Source of the DNA: Cyanidium caldarium
Lineage: Eukaryota; Rhodophyta; Bangiophyceae; Cyanidiales; Cyanidiaceae
DNA length: 64,000 nt
Direction: 5' to 3'
Assembly: GCA_026184775.1 (NCBI GenBank)
Contig: JANCYW010000014.1
Span: 248,001 to 312,000, forward strand
How positions within the stretch are numbered: the first letter of the stretch is position 1; each line of letters starts with the position of its first letter. Below, one piece after another: positions 1-10,639 of this stretch. Made by a program: the position numbers and the translations under genes. The notes below the pieces were generated by a model. That model worked only from the letters and a program-made list of their open reading frames with translations, was not told the origin of the DNA and ran no database searches.

Positions 1-2584
1 TGAATCCCGAACTGTACTTCCACTCCGACGGCGGATGCGACAGCGTATACCACACGTGCACGTTGTCGTGCTTTTCTGCCCACGCATCCAACTCCGCCCG
101 CAACAGGATGTCACCCTCGGTGTTGTTGGCGTACAGCAGCCACACTTCCAGTGGCTGCTCGCTCTCCTCGCGCAGGATGGCCTGCATCACCTGGAACGCC
201 GGAGTGATGCCGGTGCCGCCGCACATGAAACCGAACTGTTTCGCCGAGCCGCGCTTGCCTTTCAGCTCGTATTCGCCGTCGCCGAGGTACTCGAAGTGGC
301 CCAGCGGACCCTTGACGTCTATCTTGTCGCCTGCCGACAGGCCGTCCAGGTATTGCGACATCTTGCCGCCGGCCGGGAACTTGGGGTTCTCGTTGGCACG
401 GTAGATCTTCACCACCAGATCAAAATGGCCGCGGTCGGCGTCGAGAGTGACCGGCGTGTAGGGCCGCATCACCGTCTGGTCGTCGATGCGGGCGCGCACA
501 AATAGGTGGTTGCCCACCGGCAAGCCGAGGCGATGTTCTGCCGATGGCAGGCCGAAGCGGAAGCGGTCCACATCGTGCGAGATGGCCCTCTTCTCCTCCA
601 ACGGCACCGACAGGTACTTGCGCGGATTCAGCGCGACCGGTGCCTCCTCCTTATTGGCGCCCTCGTCCCCGGACTTGGGCACGCGCGCCCGGTCGCGCAG
701 GTGCTCGCGCAGCAGATTGCCCGTCGACTCCGAGTGCTCCATGCGCGGCTCCTGCTGGGCGTCGGCCTCGGCGTCATCCACCAGATCGCCGATGTAGAAT
801 CGAGACAACAGGTTCCAGGCGCGCTCCGAGTGAATCGCGGAAAAGTCCTCGGTGCAGTCGGTGCCGGTGTTCATCATGATGGCCGCCTTGCCGCCCGGAT
901 GCTGGTCCAGAAACTTGGTAGCATCGTACACGCGCCCCTTGACCACAATCCACGCGCTGTCCTCCTTGGTGTGCTTCTCCACCTCCGACATGCCGATCTT
1001 GCGGGCGTGATCCATAGCCGCCGCCTCCTTGTGGCCTTTCTTCAGGCGCTGCTCGTAAAAGTTGCTGCCGTGCACCGTATTCTCCGAGTCGTCGCGCGAC
1101 GGCCCCTTGGGCATGGTCGCCTTTTCCGGCACCGGTGGCGGCGCCGCCGAGGCCGGTATACCGCCCGACAGGTGCGCTCCCTCCTGTGCCATCCAGCCGC
1201 CAGTTTCCATCCCGGGCACCGCCGGGTGCTCAAAGCGCAACCCGAACGAGCCCGGCGCGCCCTCATGCACCGGGCGCACCCGCACTCGGTAAATACAGTT
1301 GTTGCCCTGGCCCATCAGATTCCAGGTGAGCGCGGACGGTTGCGTGTTGTTGGAGTCGTCCCAGGCGCGCACCCCAAACTCGGTCACGGAGAACAGCTGC
1401 AGCACGTCCACCTCGAAGGCGAACTTGGTCCACGTCCACGAGCGACCGGCCCAGTTGGGCGGGAACGGATGTCGCAGTTCGCACATCTCCCAGGTGTTGC
1501 CGTGATCAAACGTGATCTCCACACGCGTCACCTGCCGACCGCCGCCACTGTGCGCATACCCGCGAATGGTGTACCGCTCCTGCTGGTTGCCGGTCAGCGG
1601 CAGCACCTCACCGTGGTCGGGCACCGTGATCACCGAGTTGATGTTGCTCTCGTTGAAGAGGTACTCGGGCCGATACCACCACTTCTCCGCGTCCGCCTTC
1701 TCCTTGTCCACGTGCGGCGGCAGAATGCGGTTGTCGTAGATGTGGTAGTGATTGTCGGACTCATTTTCGGAGACCTCGACGCGAGCGAGCCACTTCACCA
1801 TCCGGCCGCCGACCCAGCCGGGCACTAGCAAGCGCACCGGATAGCCGTGATCCGGTGCTAGCGGTTTGCCGTTCTGGCCCACCGCCAACAACACATCGCC
1901 GAACGGATCCATCGCCTTGATGAGCGGGATGCTGGTGCCGTATGCGCCCGCCGACAGCTCGTCCGCACCGGTGAGGCACACGTAACGAGCGCGCTGGCCC
2001 AGCTCCACTCCACAGTGCTGCAACACGTTCAATAGCGGCACGCCAGTCCAGACGGTGGTGGAGACGGCGCCGCTACCCCAGTTGAAGCCATTGGAGTGTC
2101 GCACGTGGTTCATCTCCTTGCGGCGGTTGCCGGTGCATGCTACCGTCACCGGAATAGAGCGCAATGGGCCCAGCGCCAGCAACTCGTCCATGGTGAAAGT
2201 GGTCGGTCGCTCCACCAGACCGCACACCTCCACGCGATGCGTATCCCACGACAAGTGCGGCACCGCGCCGTGATTGCGTACGTAGTGCAACTCCGCGGCG
2301 GTCAAGTCGTCACGGAGATAACGCAGTGGCGGCTCGCAGTTGAATGGGTGGCGGCCAGTCAATCGCACCATTTCGAGATGACGCGGTATCCAATCGTCCG
2401 GCGTTCGCTGATCGAGTTTGTCCACGGTGTCCACCGAGTGTCGGAGCGCGTCGGGGTACAGCTCTTTCAGCTGGCGCCGAACGCGCTCCAGCTCTTCCTT
2501 GAATTGATCGGTGGGTGACTTTTTGGTGGGGTTGTTAGAGGTCTCCATCGGCCGGTCGGTGCTGGCGTCGCCGGGAGGAGACAT
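1..2584 (-). CDS. NIA: Assimilatory nitrate reductase (NAD(P)H), 3' end outside window
   Basis: Reduces nitrate to nitrite in the cytosol with NAD(P)H. About 861 residues are visible and the last 40-50 are cut off by the window edge. The Mo domain comes first, with WIPRH, HPFNCEPPL and HGAVPHL and the Mo-ligand Cys150 in ACTGNRRKE, followed by the dimerisation part (WNLMGQGNNC). Next is cytochrome b5 with heme ligand His562 in HPGG. The ferredoxin-reductase-like FAD/NADH part follows (RPYTPV, GPLGHFEY, CGGTGITP). This order is the eukaryotic nitrate reductase order. I chose ATG 2584; an in-frame ATG at 2548 would shorten it by 12 residues. No intron is needed. Plant enzymes have MM where this one has QG in the WNLMG..NNC segment. 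MOCS1A of the molybdenum cofactor pathway lies at 50.7 kb. Confidence 0.97.
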   Translation of the reverse strand, partial: MSPPGDASTDRPMETSNNPTKKSPTDQFKEELERVRRQLKELYPDALRHSVDTVDKLDQRTPDDWIPRHLEMVRLTGRHPFNCEPPLRYLRDDLTAAELHYVRNHGAVPHLSWDTHRVEVCGLVERPTTFTMDELLALGPLRSIPVTVACTGNRRKEMNHVRHSNGFNWGSGAVSTTVWTGVPLLNVLQHCGVELGQRARYVCLTGADELSAGAYGTSIPLIKAMDPFGDVLLAVGQNGKPLAPDHGYPVRLLVPGWVGGRMVKWLARVEVSENESDNHYHIYDNRILPPHVDKEKADAEKWWYRPEYLFNESNINSVITVPDHGEVLPLTGNQQERYTIRGYAHSGGGRQVTRVEITFDHGNTWEMCELRHPFPPNWAGRSWTWTKFAFEVDVLQLFSVTEFGVRAWDDSNNTQPSALTWNLMGQGNNCIYRVRVRPVHEGAPGSFGLRFEHPAVPGMETGGWMAQEGAHLSGGIPASAAPPPVPEKATMPKGPSRDDSENTVHGSNFYEQRLKKGHKEAAAMDHARKIGMSEVEKHTKEDSAWIVVKGRVYDATKFLDQHPGGKAAIMMNTGTDCTEDFSAIHSERAWNLLSRFYIGDLVDDAEADAQQEPRMEHSESTGNLLREHLRDRARVPKSGDEGANKEEAPVALNPRKYLSVPLEEKRAISHDVDRFRFGLPSAEHRLGLPVGNHLFVRARIDDQTVMRPYTPVTLDADRGHFDLVVKIYRANENPKFPAGGKMSQYLDGLSAGDKIDVKGPLGHFEYLGDGEYELKGKRGSAKQFGFMCGGTGITPAFQVMQAILREESEQPLEVWLLYANNTEGDILLRAELDAWAEKHDNVHVWYTLSHPPSEWKYSSGF

Positions 2585-2799
2585 GAGCTGCGAAGACGCG
2601 TCTGTACAGAAGGGCGATCGAAGGAGGGAAGAGCGATGCCGCAAAGCAGCGAAGGTCTACACGATGTGGAATGCGCTCCCTGAACGTCGCGAATCCGCAT
2701 CGATTTCGACGATCTCGTCGATCGGCACTCGCGCGATGAACCGCTGGATGATGGAGAATGCGTCTTCTTCCCAGAACCACCACGACGAGGGCGACACAG

Positions 2800-5700
2800 A
2801 TGGGCCGGGGGTGGAAGGCCGTGCAAAATGGGCAACGCGACCCACAGCGGGTTGAGTAGAGCAATCCTGTTGCGGTTGTGTATCCACTCGCACTGCGTAT
2901 CCTGACACTGCACCAGGCGCCACATCATGCGCTCCTTCCTCTCCCTCCCCTTGCGCGTATCGGTGCGCTGCATCAACGTCTTCGTCTCGGCACAACGGCG
3001 CACCGAACACCGCTTGCTGGCGTACACCCCATCAAAGCGGCGTGTGTCCTAACCGCATTTCTCAAACAACTCCCACCTACGCTTGACCTTGGCCGGCGGG
3101 CTGCCCTTTCGGTGGTGGTTGCGCGTGTCCCGGTCTCCGAACAGCACCAGCACCTCGCTCGGCTTGCCGTACAGTGTCTGGAAACGATTCCGCGTCCAGT
3201 CGTCCGCGCGCTGCTCGTTGCAGCGGTGCTGGTGGCGCAACTTGCGATACGGGCGCTGCGCGTGGTGCGCGCACATTGCGTGATCCAGCGACTTGGCCAC
3301 CTGCAGCCGCTGCCGCTGGTCCGATTTGTTGGTGTCCCACTCCTGCACCGCCTGGGCATCACCACGGTGTTGCAACACCGACGGCGCCAACTGCCGCCGC
3401 CGGCGCTGATACGGATCGTGCTCGCCCTCCATATACAGCTGCGAGCGCGAGTACTGCATCTGCACCACCCCATCCACTGCGTGCAGCAGGTTGCCCATGC
3501 CCGAGTCGATCACCACCAAGCGCCTGCGGTGAAAACGCTGCAGCTCTTGTTCCGAGCAGTCCTTCGGGGAGCGGCCACACGGCGGCACCGGTTTGGGGCC
3601 ACGCCGGCGCTGTCGCACCCGCGTCGCCTCCCGCATGTCGCGACGCACCAGCCTGATCGACACCGACACCCCGTTGGTGCGGACCATGTGGCGGAACAGG
3701 TAGCGCGGGTCAGCTGCCGGACCGGCCCGAAAGTCCCGGTGGTCCAGGTCGAAGCCGCGACCCCAACACATGATGTCCTTGATCTCCTGAATGAGGGGTC
3801 CCTGATAGGCCGCCCGCAACTTCAACTCCCAAATAGCGTCCTGCAGTGCACCCACCATCAGGTGGTGTAGCAGTGCAGCCAGGTCGTCGCGCAGGCGCTC
3901 AACAGTCACGCCCTCGGGGGGGGAGGGCGCCTGGGCGTTCCTGCCGGCGGCGCACCAGCTCGTCCACCATCCGGTCGGCGAAATACGCGGCGTTGCGGTA
4001 TGCCCGAGTGGGTCGGGCCGGGCGCGCTGTCGCCTCCACGGTCATCGCGGTGTCGTCGTCATCGCCGCAAGTCTGTAGCGCCGCCAGACGCCGCTGCGCC
4101 AGCCCGGATATCGCCTGGAAAAGTTGAAGAGGTGGCGGTGGGAGTGGTCGTCGTTGGCGCCTCGGGCGGCTGGGTCTTCGCCTCCAATTGCCGCTGGGCA
4201 CCTGCAACACGTCGTTCTTGACGTCGCGGAACTCGGCCCGAGTGGCCGCCACCCGCTGCTGCTTCTGCTTCTGCGACAGATGCGGGTTGCTCCACACCTG
4301 CTTCACCAGCTCCGGCACCTGGAAGTGCACATTCACCAGGAGGCACGGGTGCTCCACCAAGTGCTCCCGAAAGTTGTTCTCCGCGTTCACCGCCAGTTGC
4401 TCGGCCTCAAACTGAATGATTGAGTTGAGTCTCCCTCGCGACATCAGCTCCGGCTTCGCATCCGACTCGGCATCCTCCTGCATCGTCTCCTTGTACTCGG
4501 CGTCGAAGAGCGCCTTCGCCGCCAGCTGCAGATCCGACGGATGGCACTTCCCAGTCGGCGGATCATACGGCGGACCCTCCCGCGACACCGCATACAGTGC
4601 CGCCACGTAAAAGTTGCGGGTCAACGACGGCAACTCCCGCCCCTTCTCCAGACAGTGCACCGCGTAATAGTACGCCGAGGCATCCCATGCCCCCACAGCA
4701 AATTCATGCGCTGCACCGCGTCCTCGATGATCCCCGGCGTGTCGGTGTCGGGCAGCACCGACGCCAGCGCCAGCTTGTGCGCCTTGGCCACCGCCAGCAC
4801 CCGCCCGTTGGCCATTGTGGGTTGCGGCTGCGCCACCACATCCGGCGGCGGCGCTCCGTGGTAATATCCACCAAAACGTGTCGCCTCATCCGCCTCGCTG
4901 ATCAGGTGATACCGCGGCGCCAGCGCTGACAAATCAGCGCGACGCATCCGCGGCCGCAACCTGACCCCGATGGCCAGCAACGCCCCCACCAACTCCCGCG
5001 ACGGGTAGTACACGCCCTGGGGCACGGGCGCCTCGCGCTGTGTCTCCGTCGTGGCGTTGCGCTGCGCGGGGGTCATCTCGGCGACCGCTTCCGCCAGGAT
5101 GAGCAGGTGCGCCTGCAGACAACTCTGCATCCACAGCGGGCGCGGGTCGTGCACATTCATCCCCTCCGCCGCGCCCGCCTGCTGCAGCATCCGATACAGC
5201 TGCCGATCGATGTAGTAGACGCCGCGACGGTACTGGCGTATGTACCCCAGTCCACGCTGCCGTCTCCGCTGTTCTCACTGTTGTTGTTGCTGCGGCGGTC
5301 CCTCCTCCATCTTCTCTCGCTCACCCGTTTCCCGTATGCCCCGCGCGGCCAACTGCTGCGCCACCTCGTCCAACAGCCGCTCCAGGTGCGTCGGGTCGCG
5401 TCGACGCTCCGGCTGCGGTTTGCGGTTCTGCAGCTGGCGCCGCATCGCGATGCCCTCGCGCACCGCCAGCTTGGCCAGGCGGTCGTAATCCATGCCATTC
5501 TCAGACTCGATGTGGTGATCGCGCAACAGCTGTTGCAGCGACGCGGTGGTGAGCGGGTCGCCCTCTTGCAGCGCCCGCACCGATGGCAACTGTTGCAACG
5601 GTTCCACCAGCAGATCCTCCACGGCCACCAGACCGCCCCGGAACGCCTTCAGCAACACCGTGTCGTGGTCGGCGTTTGGGACCGCAGTGCCCACCCCTCT

Positions 5701-6480
5701 GTGCCAACATCTCCCGTAGCTGGGTGGTGGTGTGGCAGGTGCCTTCTGAAGACGATGGCAATAACTGTGGCTCGGTGGTCGAGGTAGTTTCACCATCCTC
5801 AGAAGACTTGTCCGGCATCGGACCCCAAAAAGTTCACCGAAAATTCCGCCACGCTGATGAGCTGCTGACGCAGCGCCCGCAGCAACAGTCTGTCGTGACC
5901 CCACACCAGAGAGTTGTAGTGGCCCTCCAGCGGCAACATGTGCCACAGTTGGCATTCGGCGTAGTGGCGTATTCCCGGCAACTCCAACGACAACGGCGGT
6001 TGTCACTTGAGTTCGCTCACCACCACGTTGGGTGCGCTCTCCCCCAACTCCCGGGCACGCGCCTCTAGGGTGGCCACCACGTCCGCCGGCTTGATGAGCC
6101 GCGCACCCAGAGCCTGCATAAGCAGGGTATAGGCGTTCGGCTTGTTACCGTGCGGCACCTCATGTTCATCGAACCGCTGCACCCACTCCGCGTTGGTGAA
6201 GATGGTGCCCTCGGCGGCCGCCGACAAGTCCATCACCACCGTCTCGACCGACACCCCAGCACGTAGAACGGGCCGCGCAACTTCGCCCACAACATGCCAA
6301 ACGCCCCTCTCAGGCCCTGAAACCGGGTTTTCCACCTGCGGTACGCCGTCAACAGCTGGACGTCGGTCAACTTGCGCCGGGCGCCCTGGAACGGTCCTTC
6401 CACAATCGGAGCAGGCGCCTGAGCATGTTCTCGTGCTTGCGCTCCTTGCGGAGACGCGCCCATTCGCTCATCTCCGGGCG
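2800..6480 (-). mobile_element. Decayed Fanzor (eukaryotic TnpB-like RNA-guided nuclease) gene, relic 1
   Basis: Not recognisable as a living gene: the minus strand carries consecutive protein-like segments in shifting frames, with roughly seven or eight frame breaks or stops. The order matches a long Fanzor. A basic N-terminus lies near 6.4 kb (MSEWARLRKERKHENML) and helical, Glu/Gln-rich parts lie at 4.0-6.3 kb. The FRHMVRTNGVSVS motif that precedes RuvC-I is near 3.7 kb, then RuvC-I itself as VVIDSGMGNLLHAV with the catalytic Asp, and the RuvC-II-side segment VLVLFGDRDTRN. The C-terminal zinc ribbon follows (KRCSVRRC, then VQCQDTQC), ending in HNRNR where TnpB/Fanzor proteins have NRD with the third catalytic Asp. 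Fanzors are TnpB descendants carried by eukaryotic transposons and some viruses. Ends and terminal repeats could not be placed. Confidence 0.8.
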
Positions 6481-6689
6481 CCCGTCCGGTTGAGGAATAC
6501 GTTCCGCCACAATTATGGGGTGGCTGCCTCTCTGAGGTGAGAGGACAGAGGCGTGGGATGTGCCCAGTGCACGGGAGGATGATGGACACTTCGGAGGCCA
6601 AACGGCCAGAGATTTGCCGGAGAGCGAATCGGGTTGGACGGCGGAGTGGAAAGGTCGACAGGGCATCAAGAGGCCGGGAGCGATGGTGA

Positions 6690-7138
6690 TGCCGAGAGAT
6701 ACCTGTTGCGTGGTGTGTATGGGATGGACGGGACGACTTGTTTATGGCGCGTATCACGCCTGTGGCAGCCCGCCGGTCAGAGGTAAAAAGTGGCGCGACC
6801 CGTCCGTACGCCGCGGCTACGACGTTTACCTCACCGACGAGGCGTGCACCAGCAACGCGTTCTTAATATGTTATCGAGGTGAGACCGAACATTGGGAGAA
6901 GCGCCGCGACCGACACACTGACCAGTTGTGCATGTTGTGACGCCCGCTCCTACACCAGAACCTCAAGTGCATCTGGATTCTCCACTGCGACGGCAACGCC
7001 ATATTCAACCTACTGCGCATCGCCGAGATCATTCTTAACGAACAGGAGCGGCCGACATATCTGCGTCGCCGCAATCCATCGGCGAGCGCAACGGAGGAGC
7101 AGCCGACTCCAACACCGATTCATCGGGGCGCCGGATGA
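6690..7138 (+). mobile_element. C-terminal fragment of a Fanzor gene, relic 2
   Basis: A plus-strand frame holds LVYGAYHACGSPPV, GYDVYLTDEACTS, a stop, then ILHCDGNAIFNLL and RPTYLRRRNP. This is the C-terminal Fanzor order: a GD-like strand, PP/Gly turn, V..TDE..TS (the RuvC-II Glu), then the NRDxNAxxN block, here HCDGNAIFN. Only the last third is present, and most zinc-ribbon cysteines are not in place. It is oriented opposite to relic 1, with about 0.2 kb between them. It may be part of a second copy or a rearranged piece. It is too short and broken to work. The upstream stretch 6481-6690 shows nothing recognisable. Confidence 0.65.
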
Positions 7139-7483
7139 TTTCCGATCGCCAGCGCCACCGGCGATTTCGCGTTCGGGCGAGACAGCAGGGGCGACGGCAG
7201 GTGCTGTCGGCGTTTCTGGTGGTACGCGCGCCAGGAAGCGCGTCCGAGGGTATAAGTCACCGGTTGGTGGACTTGGGAGCATTTAAGGACACTGGAACAC
7301 TTTACGGGAACTGCGCTAGGTGTTACCGTCCTCATTGCCTTTGTTCTGGCGTGCCACAGAACGTTCAGGGAGCCCGTCGACCCGGAGGAGGTGGGGCTGA
7401 CAGAGGGCTGACTGGATTACGTTGGACGGAGGGCGAGCGGCTCAGCACAGATTGCGTGCTTCCCTTCTCAAGGTATAGGATCG
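7139..7483. other. Spacer without recognised gene
   Basis: This stretch lies between the Fanzor remnant and CHMP1. It holds GC-rich sequence with no homology I can see. It probably carries the promoter and 5' leader of CHMP1. Confidence 0.4.
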
Positions 7484-8137
7484 ATGTTCTCCAACAAAAA
7501 CCGCCTACAAGAAAAGGTGTTCGAGCTGCGCCTCACCGCCCGGCGCCTCGGCCGCCTGGCCAACAAGCATACCCGGCAGGCCCAAAAGGAAAAGGAGCAC
7601 ACGCGGCGGGGCATGGAGTCGGGCAATATGGACGCGGCGCGCATCTACGCCGAGTCCTCCATCCGTAACACCCGGCAGGCCACTGCGTACCTGCGGCTGC
7701 AGGCGCGGTTGAATGCGGTGGCCAGCAAGGTGGAGTCGGGTGAAAAGTTCCGCTTGGCCACCAAGGAGGTGGCGGCGGTGTCGACGCATCTGAATCGGGC
7801 GGTGGACTCGATGGACGTCGCGGAGATATCGCGCCGCATGTCTGAGTTTGAGGGCGTCATGGAGGACATGGACGTGCGCTCGGGCGTGCTGGACGAGACC
7901 ACCCAGGCCGTGGTGGCCACCGGCGCGCCGCGGGAAGAAGTGGAGCTGTTGATGCAGCGGGTGGCCGAGGAGTACGGTCTGGAGCTGGGCGATGCCCTGG
8001 CGCCGCCCGGCGTGCTCGGTGAGCCGCAGATATTGCGACGCAAGCGCACCGAGGATGCGCAGCGCCGAGAGCGCGAGGAGGAGGAGCGGGTGCGCTTGGA
8101 GGAGAGGTTTTTGAAGTTGTCGGCCACGGGTCCGTAA
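7484..8137 (+). CDS. CHMP1: ESCRT-III subunit CHMP1 / Did2
   Basis: Late ESCRT-III protein that recruits VPS4 and helps membrane scission in endosomal sorting and cell division. The 217 residues match the family length. The basic N-terminal helix (FELRLTARRLGRLA) and the helical core with DAARIYAESSIRNT and the acidic second half (EGVMEDMDVRSGVLDE) are typical of CHMP1. The C-terminus carries LEERFLKL, a match to the MIM1 pattern LxxRLxxL that binds the VPS4 MIT domain. ATG 7484 gives the canonical MFSNKNRL start. The gene has no intron and faces SURF4 tail to tail. Confidence 0.93.
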   Translation: MFSNKNRLQEKVFELRLTARRLGRLANKHTRQAQKEKEHTRRGMESGNMDAARIYAESSIRNTRQATAYLRLQARLNAVASKVESGEKFRLATKEVAAVSTHLNRAVDSMDVAEISRRMSEFEGVMEDMDVRSGVLDETTQAVVATGAPREEVELLMQRVAEEYGLELGDALAPPGVLGEPQILRRKRTEDAQRREREEEERVRLEERFLKLSATGP

Positions 8138-8294
8138 AAATAAGAGGACATTGTTGATAAGAGGGCGCGACGTACCGGGAATGTCGCTTGACGCCACCCA
8201 ACCACCCCATCTCACCAGCATTTACTTCGCTCCCCGATCACGCCCTAACGCGCCCCGTCCTCGCGCTGACAAGGACGGCGCCTCGCACTGACCG

Positions 8295-9356
8295 CTACAG
8301 GTCGCGTTGCTGTTGGTCGACGGAGATGGCGCCGGGCCCCTCGAACACCAGCATCAGCACGCCGGCCATGATGCTGATCGTCTGCACAAACTCGTACTGC
8401 TGCACGTCGCGCGCATACTTGCCCAGTGGTGAATGGTCTTGCACTTTCCAAAACGCCGACATGAGCAGATTGTGCACCGCGTAGAACAGGATCAGCAGCG
8501 AGCCGCTCACTTTGGTGCGGTAGCCGGCCAGCACCGCCAGCATCACCGGCACTGCCAGCAGTGTGCCCACAAAGCCCAGCGACGACAGGAAATCCAGTGG
8601 CAGCAGCACCAGCATGATGCGTGCGGCCAGCTGCATGTACTCGAGCACTTTCTGCGTGGACGCCGTCCCGCCGCCGCCGCTGCGGGAGATGCCGCCAAGC
8701 AGCCCTTGCGGCAGCGCTGCCAGGCCCTTTTTCATGCGCGCCGTGGCTGCCACCATCAAAAACGATCCCGCCAGGCACAGGTTGCGCACCAGAAACGACA
8801 CGTTGCCGCCGGTGGCCGGTGCATCGCGTCCGTACAGCGCTTGCTGCACGAAAATGTGCACGATGAGCACGTACGACGCCCGCTCTTGCATGGTCAGCGC
8901 CCAACGATCCTGTCGGGAGGTCTTGCCGCCGGCGCGCTCGTTGCCCGTCAGCACCAGGCACAGCGACGCCGCCACCGCCAACGTCACGATACCCAGCAGG
9001 AACAGAATGCCCAGCGGCATCGGCAGCGCGTAAAAGTGTTTGAGGAAGCGCGCCTGCCCCGGTAGATCCGTCAGCACTCGTGCACCGTCCTCAAAGAAAG
9101 TGGCCACCAGCAGTGCCCGCGTCAGACGCGATATGCGCCGCCGAGACGCTGCTCCCGGCTTGCCGACGCGCGCAGTCAACTGGTGTAGCAACCGCTGCGG
9201 CGAGCTGGTGGTCGCACTAGATATGCTGGACGCCAACGATCCCGGTGACGACGCCGAAGAGGCGTAGGAATGATGCGACGCGGTGGGGGTGTTTGCGGGG
9301 ACGGCACCGGGGTAGGGATCGGCCGATCCGCCCGGCGGTACCCACGCCGACGCCAT
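8295..9356 (-). CDS. SURF4: SURF4 / Erv29-type ER cargo receptor
   Basis: Multi-spanning membrane protein that loads soluble secretory cargo into COPII vesicles at the ER. Family marks are TFFEDGARV near the start of the conserved part, FLVRNLCLAGSFLM, YMQLAARIMLVLLPL, GYRTKVSGSLL, the AFWKV segment, YEFVQTISIMAGVLMLV and the terminal GPGAISVD. There are about six to seven hydrophobic segments. I chose ATG 9356 (353 residues); the frame stays open to 9620, but that part is not conserved. The N-terminal extension of about 80 residues is Ser/Ala-rich and longer than in animals. The usual C-terminal dilysine is absent (ends QQQRDL). Divergent from KTI12. Confidence 0.93.
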   Translation of the reverse strand: MASAWVPPGGSADPYPGAVPANTPTASHHSYASSASSPGSLASSISSATTSSPQRLLHQLTARVGKPGAASRRRISRLTRALLVATFFEDGARVLTDLPGQARFLKHFYALPMPLGILFLLGIVTLAVAASLCLVLTGNERAGGKTSRQDRWALTMQERASYVLIVHIFVQQALYGRDAPATGGNVSFLVRNLCLAGSFLMVAATARMKKGLAALPQGLLGGISRSGGGGTASTQKVLEYMQLAARIMLVLLPLDFLSSLGFVGTLLAVPVMLAVLAGYRTKVSGSLLILFYAVHNLLMSAFWKVQDHSPLGKYARDVQQYEFVQTISIMAGVLMLVFEGPGAISVDQQQRDL

Positions 9357-9730
9357 GAAAAGAAGGCGCGTTTTCCAGGGGTGATTCGGAGAGCGGAAAG
9401 TGGTGACGGTGGTGTTACCAACTGCTGACCACGGATAAGGGGTCTCCTCGACGCAGTTACCCCCGATTCGTGCTCTACAGTACCGCCACGCACGCGACAC
9501 GCACCGCGCGATGAGACGCCCAGCGCGAAACCGTCCGCGAGCCGCGATCGACAGGCAGAAGGCCGGAGGGCATAGCCGGGACGACCGTGGGGAAGGAATG
9601 AGGTGTAGGAGACAACACAACGTGAAGTGAGAGTCGACAAGAGTAGATTACTTCATTTCAGTGGGATGATGACGCAGCGATCACCAAGACGTTGATCATA
9701 GGCTTCATCCACTCCGCTTCTCTCGTTCGC
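9357..9730. promoter_or_regulatory. Divergent spacer between SURF4 and KTI12
   Basis: This 374-base gap separates two head-to-head genes, so it must hold both 5' leaders and promoters. I see no convincing TATA box or named element. Confidence 0.45.
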
Positions 9731-10639
9731 ATGCCCGTCGTCGTGCTCTGCGGGTTGCCGCGGAGTGGCAAGTCGGAGCTGGCACGGCGGTTGGCCGCGG
9801 ATTGTCCAGAGCGTGCTGCACCGGCGATAATCTTATCGGACGCGGTGCCGGACGATTACGTCTCTAGCGAGGCGGAGAAGCGGGCGCGAGCTCGGCTGCG
9901 AGCGGGAGTGGAACGGGCGCCGCTGGCGGCGCGGCTGGTGCTGGTGGACGCGTGCAACCTGGTGTCGGGGTTTCGGTACGAGCTGTGGTGCGTGACGCGC
10001 GCCGCAACGGCTATGGCGGGGCGGCCGATATCGCACGTCACCGTGATGATGGCGCCGCCGGAATCGGGGGCGACCGACGCGCTCACCGCGGACTTGCGCT
10101 CTCGTTTCGAGTGGCCCAGCGTTACCGCGCCGCAACGCTGGGACCGGCCGCTGTTCGTGGCGGATCGCTCATGGCTGGCGCCGGAGAGTGCCGCGCACCA
10201 GGCGGTGTTGCAATGCGTGGCGGCCGGCGCCGCAACCGGCGGCACCGCCCACATCTGCATGGCCACGCGGCCAGCGCCGCGAAGGCGATACCCTGCATCG
10301 CTGCAGGCGGTGGATGCGTTGGCTCGGCAGATAGAGGAGGAATTGTTGTGGATGTTGACGTCAGGAGAAAATAGCGACGGCGACAATGAAATTGTAGAGA
10401 TCGCTCTACCGGCGTCCGCAGGGATTCTCGAATGCAGTAGCTGGGCAGTGCCACCGTCTTATGCTCAACATATTCGCCTTTTGCACCAGACAGCCGCGCG
10501 CCGCAGTGCGGTGCTGCGCGATCTGCAACGACACCGGCAGGAGTTTTTCACGCGCTCGCACCGAGCGCGACAGGAGACAGACTCGCGCGTCGCCTACTTG
10601 GATTCGTTGAGCGAGTATTTGAGCCACGCAAAGCGATGA
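9731..10639 (+). CDS. KTI12: KTI12, Elongator-associated P-loop ATPase
   Basis: Partner of Elongator in forming the wobble-uridine modification of tRNA (mcm5/ncm5 U34). The first residues MPVVVLCGLPRSGKSELARRL are the P-loop of the PSTK-like KTI12 family. NLVSGFRYELWCVTRAA and the late ALARQIEEELL region are also family marks. The protein has 302 residues, the usual size. I took ATG 9731, because the 13 upstream in-frame residues precede the P-loop without conservation. The C-terminal half has the long Arg-rich helix that ends Kti12 proteins. No intron. Cytosolic by absence of a targeting signal. Confidence 0.92.
   Translation: MPVVVLCGLPRSGKSELARRLAADCPERAAPAIILSDAVPDDYVSSEAEKRARARLRAGVERAPLAARLVLVDACNLVSGFRYELWCVTRAATAMAGRPISHVTVMMAPPESGATDALTADLRSRFEWPSVTAPQRWDRPLFVADRSWLAPESAAHQAVLQCVAAGAATGGTAHICMATRPAPRRRYPASLQAVDALARQIEEELLWMLTSGENSDGDNEIVEIALPASAGILECSSWAVPPSYAQHIRLLHQTAARRSAVLRDLQRHRQEFFTRSHRARQETDSRVAYLDSLSEYLSHAKR

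Noticed and set aside
35-1828. Long plus-strand frames opposite nitrate reductase
   Set aside because: They are antisense shadows; the minus strand encodes the full Mo, heme and FAD domains.
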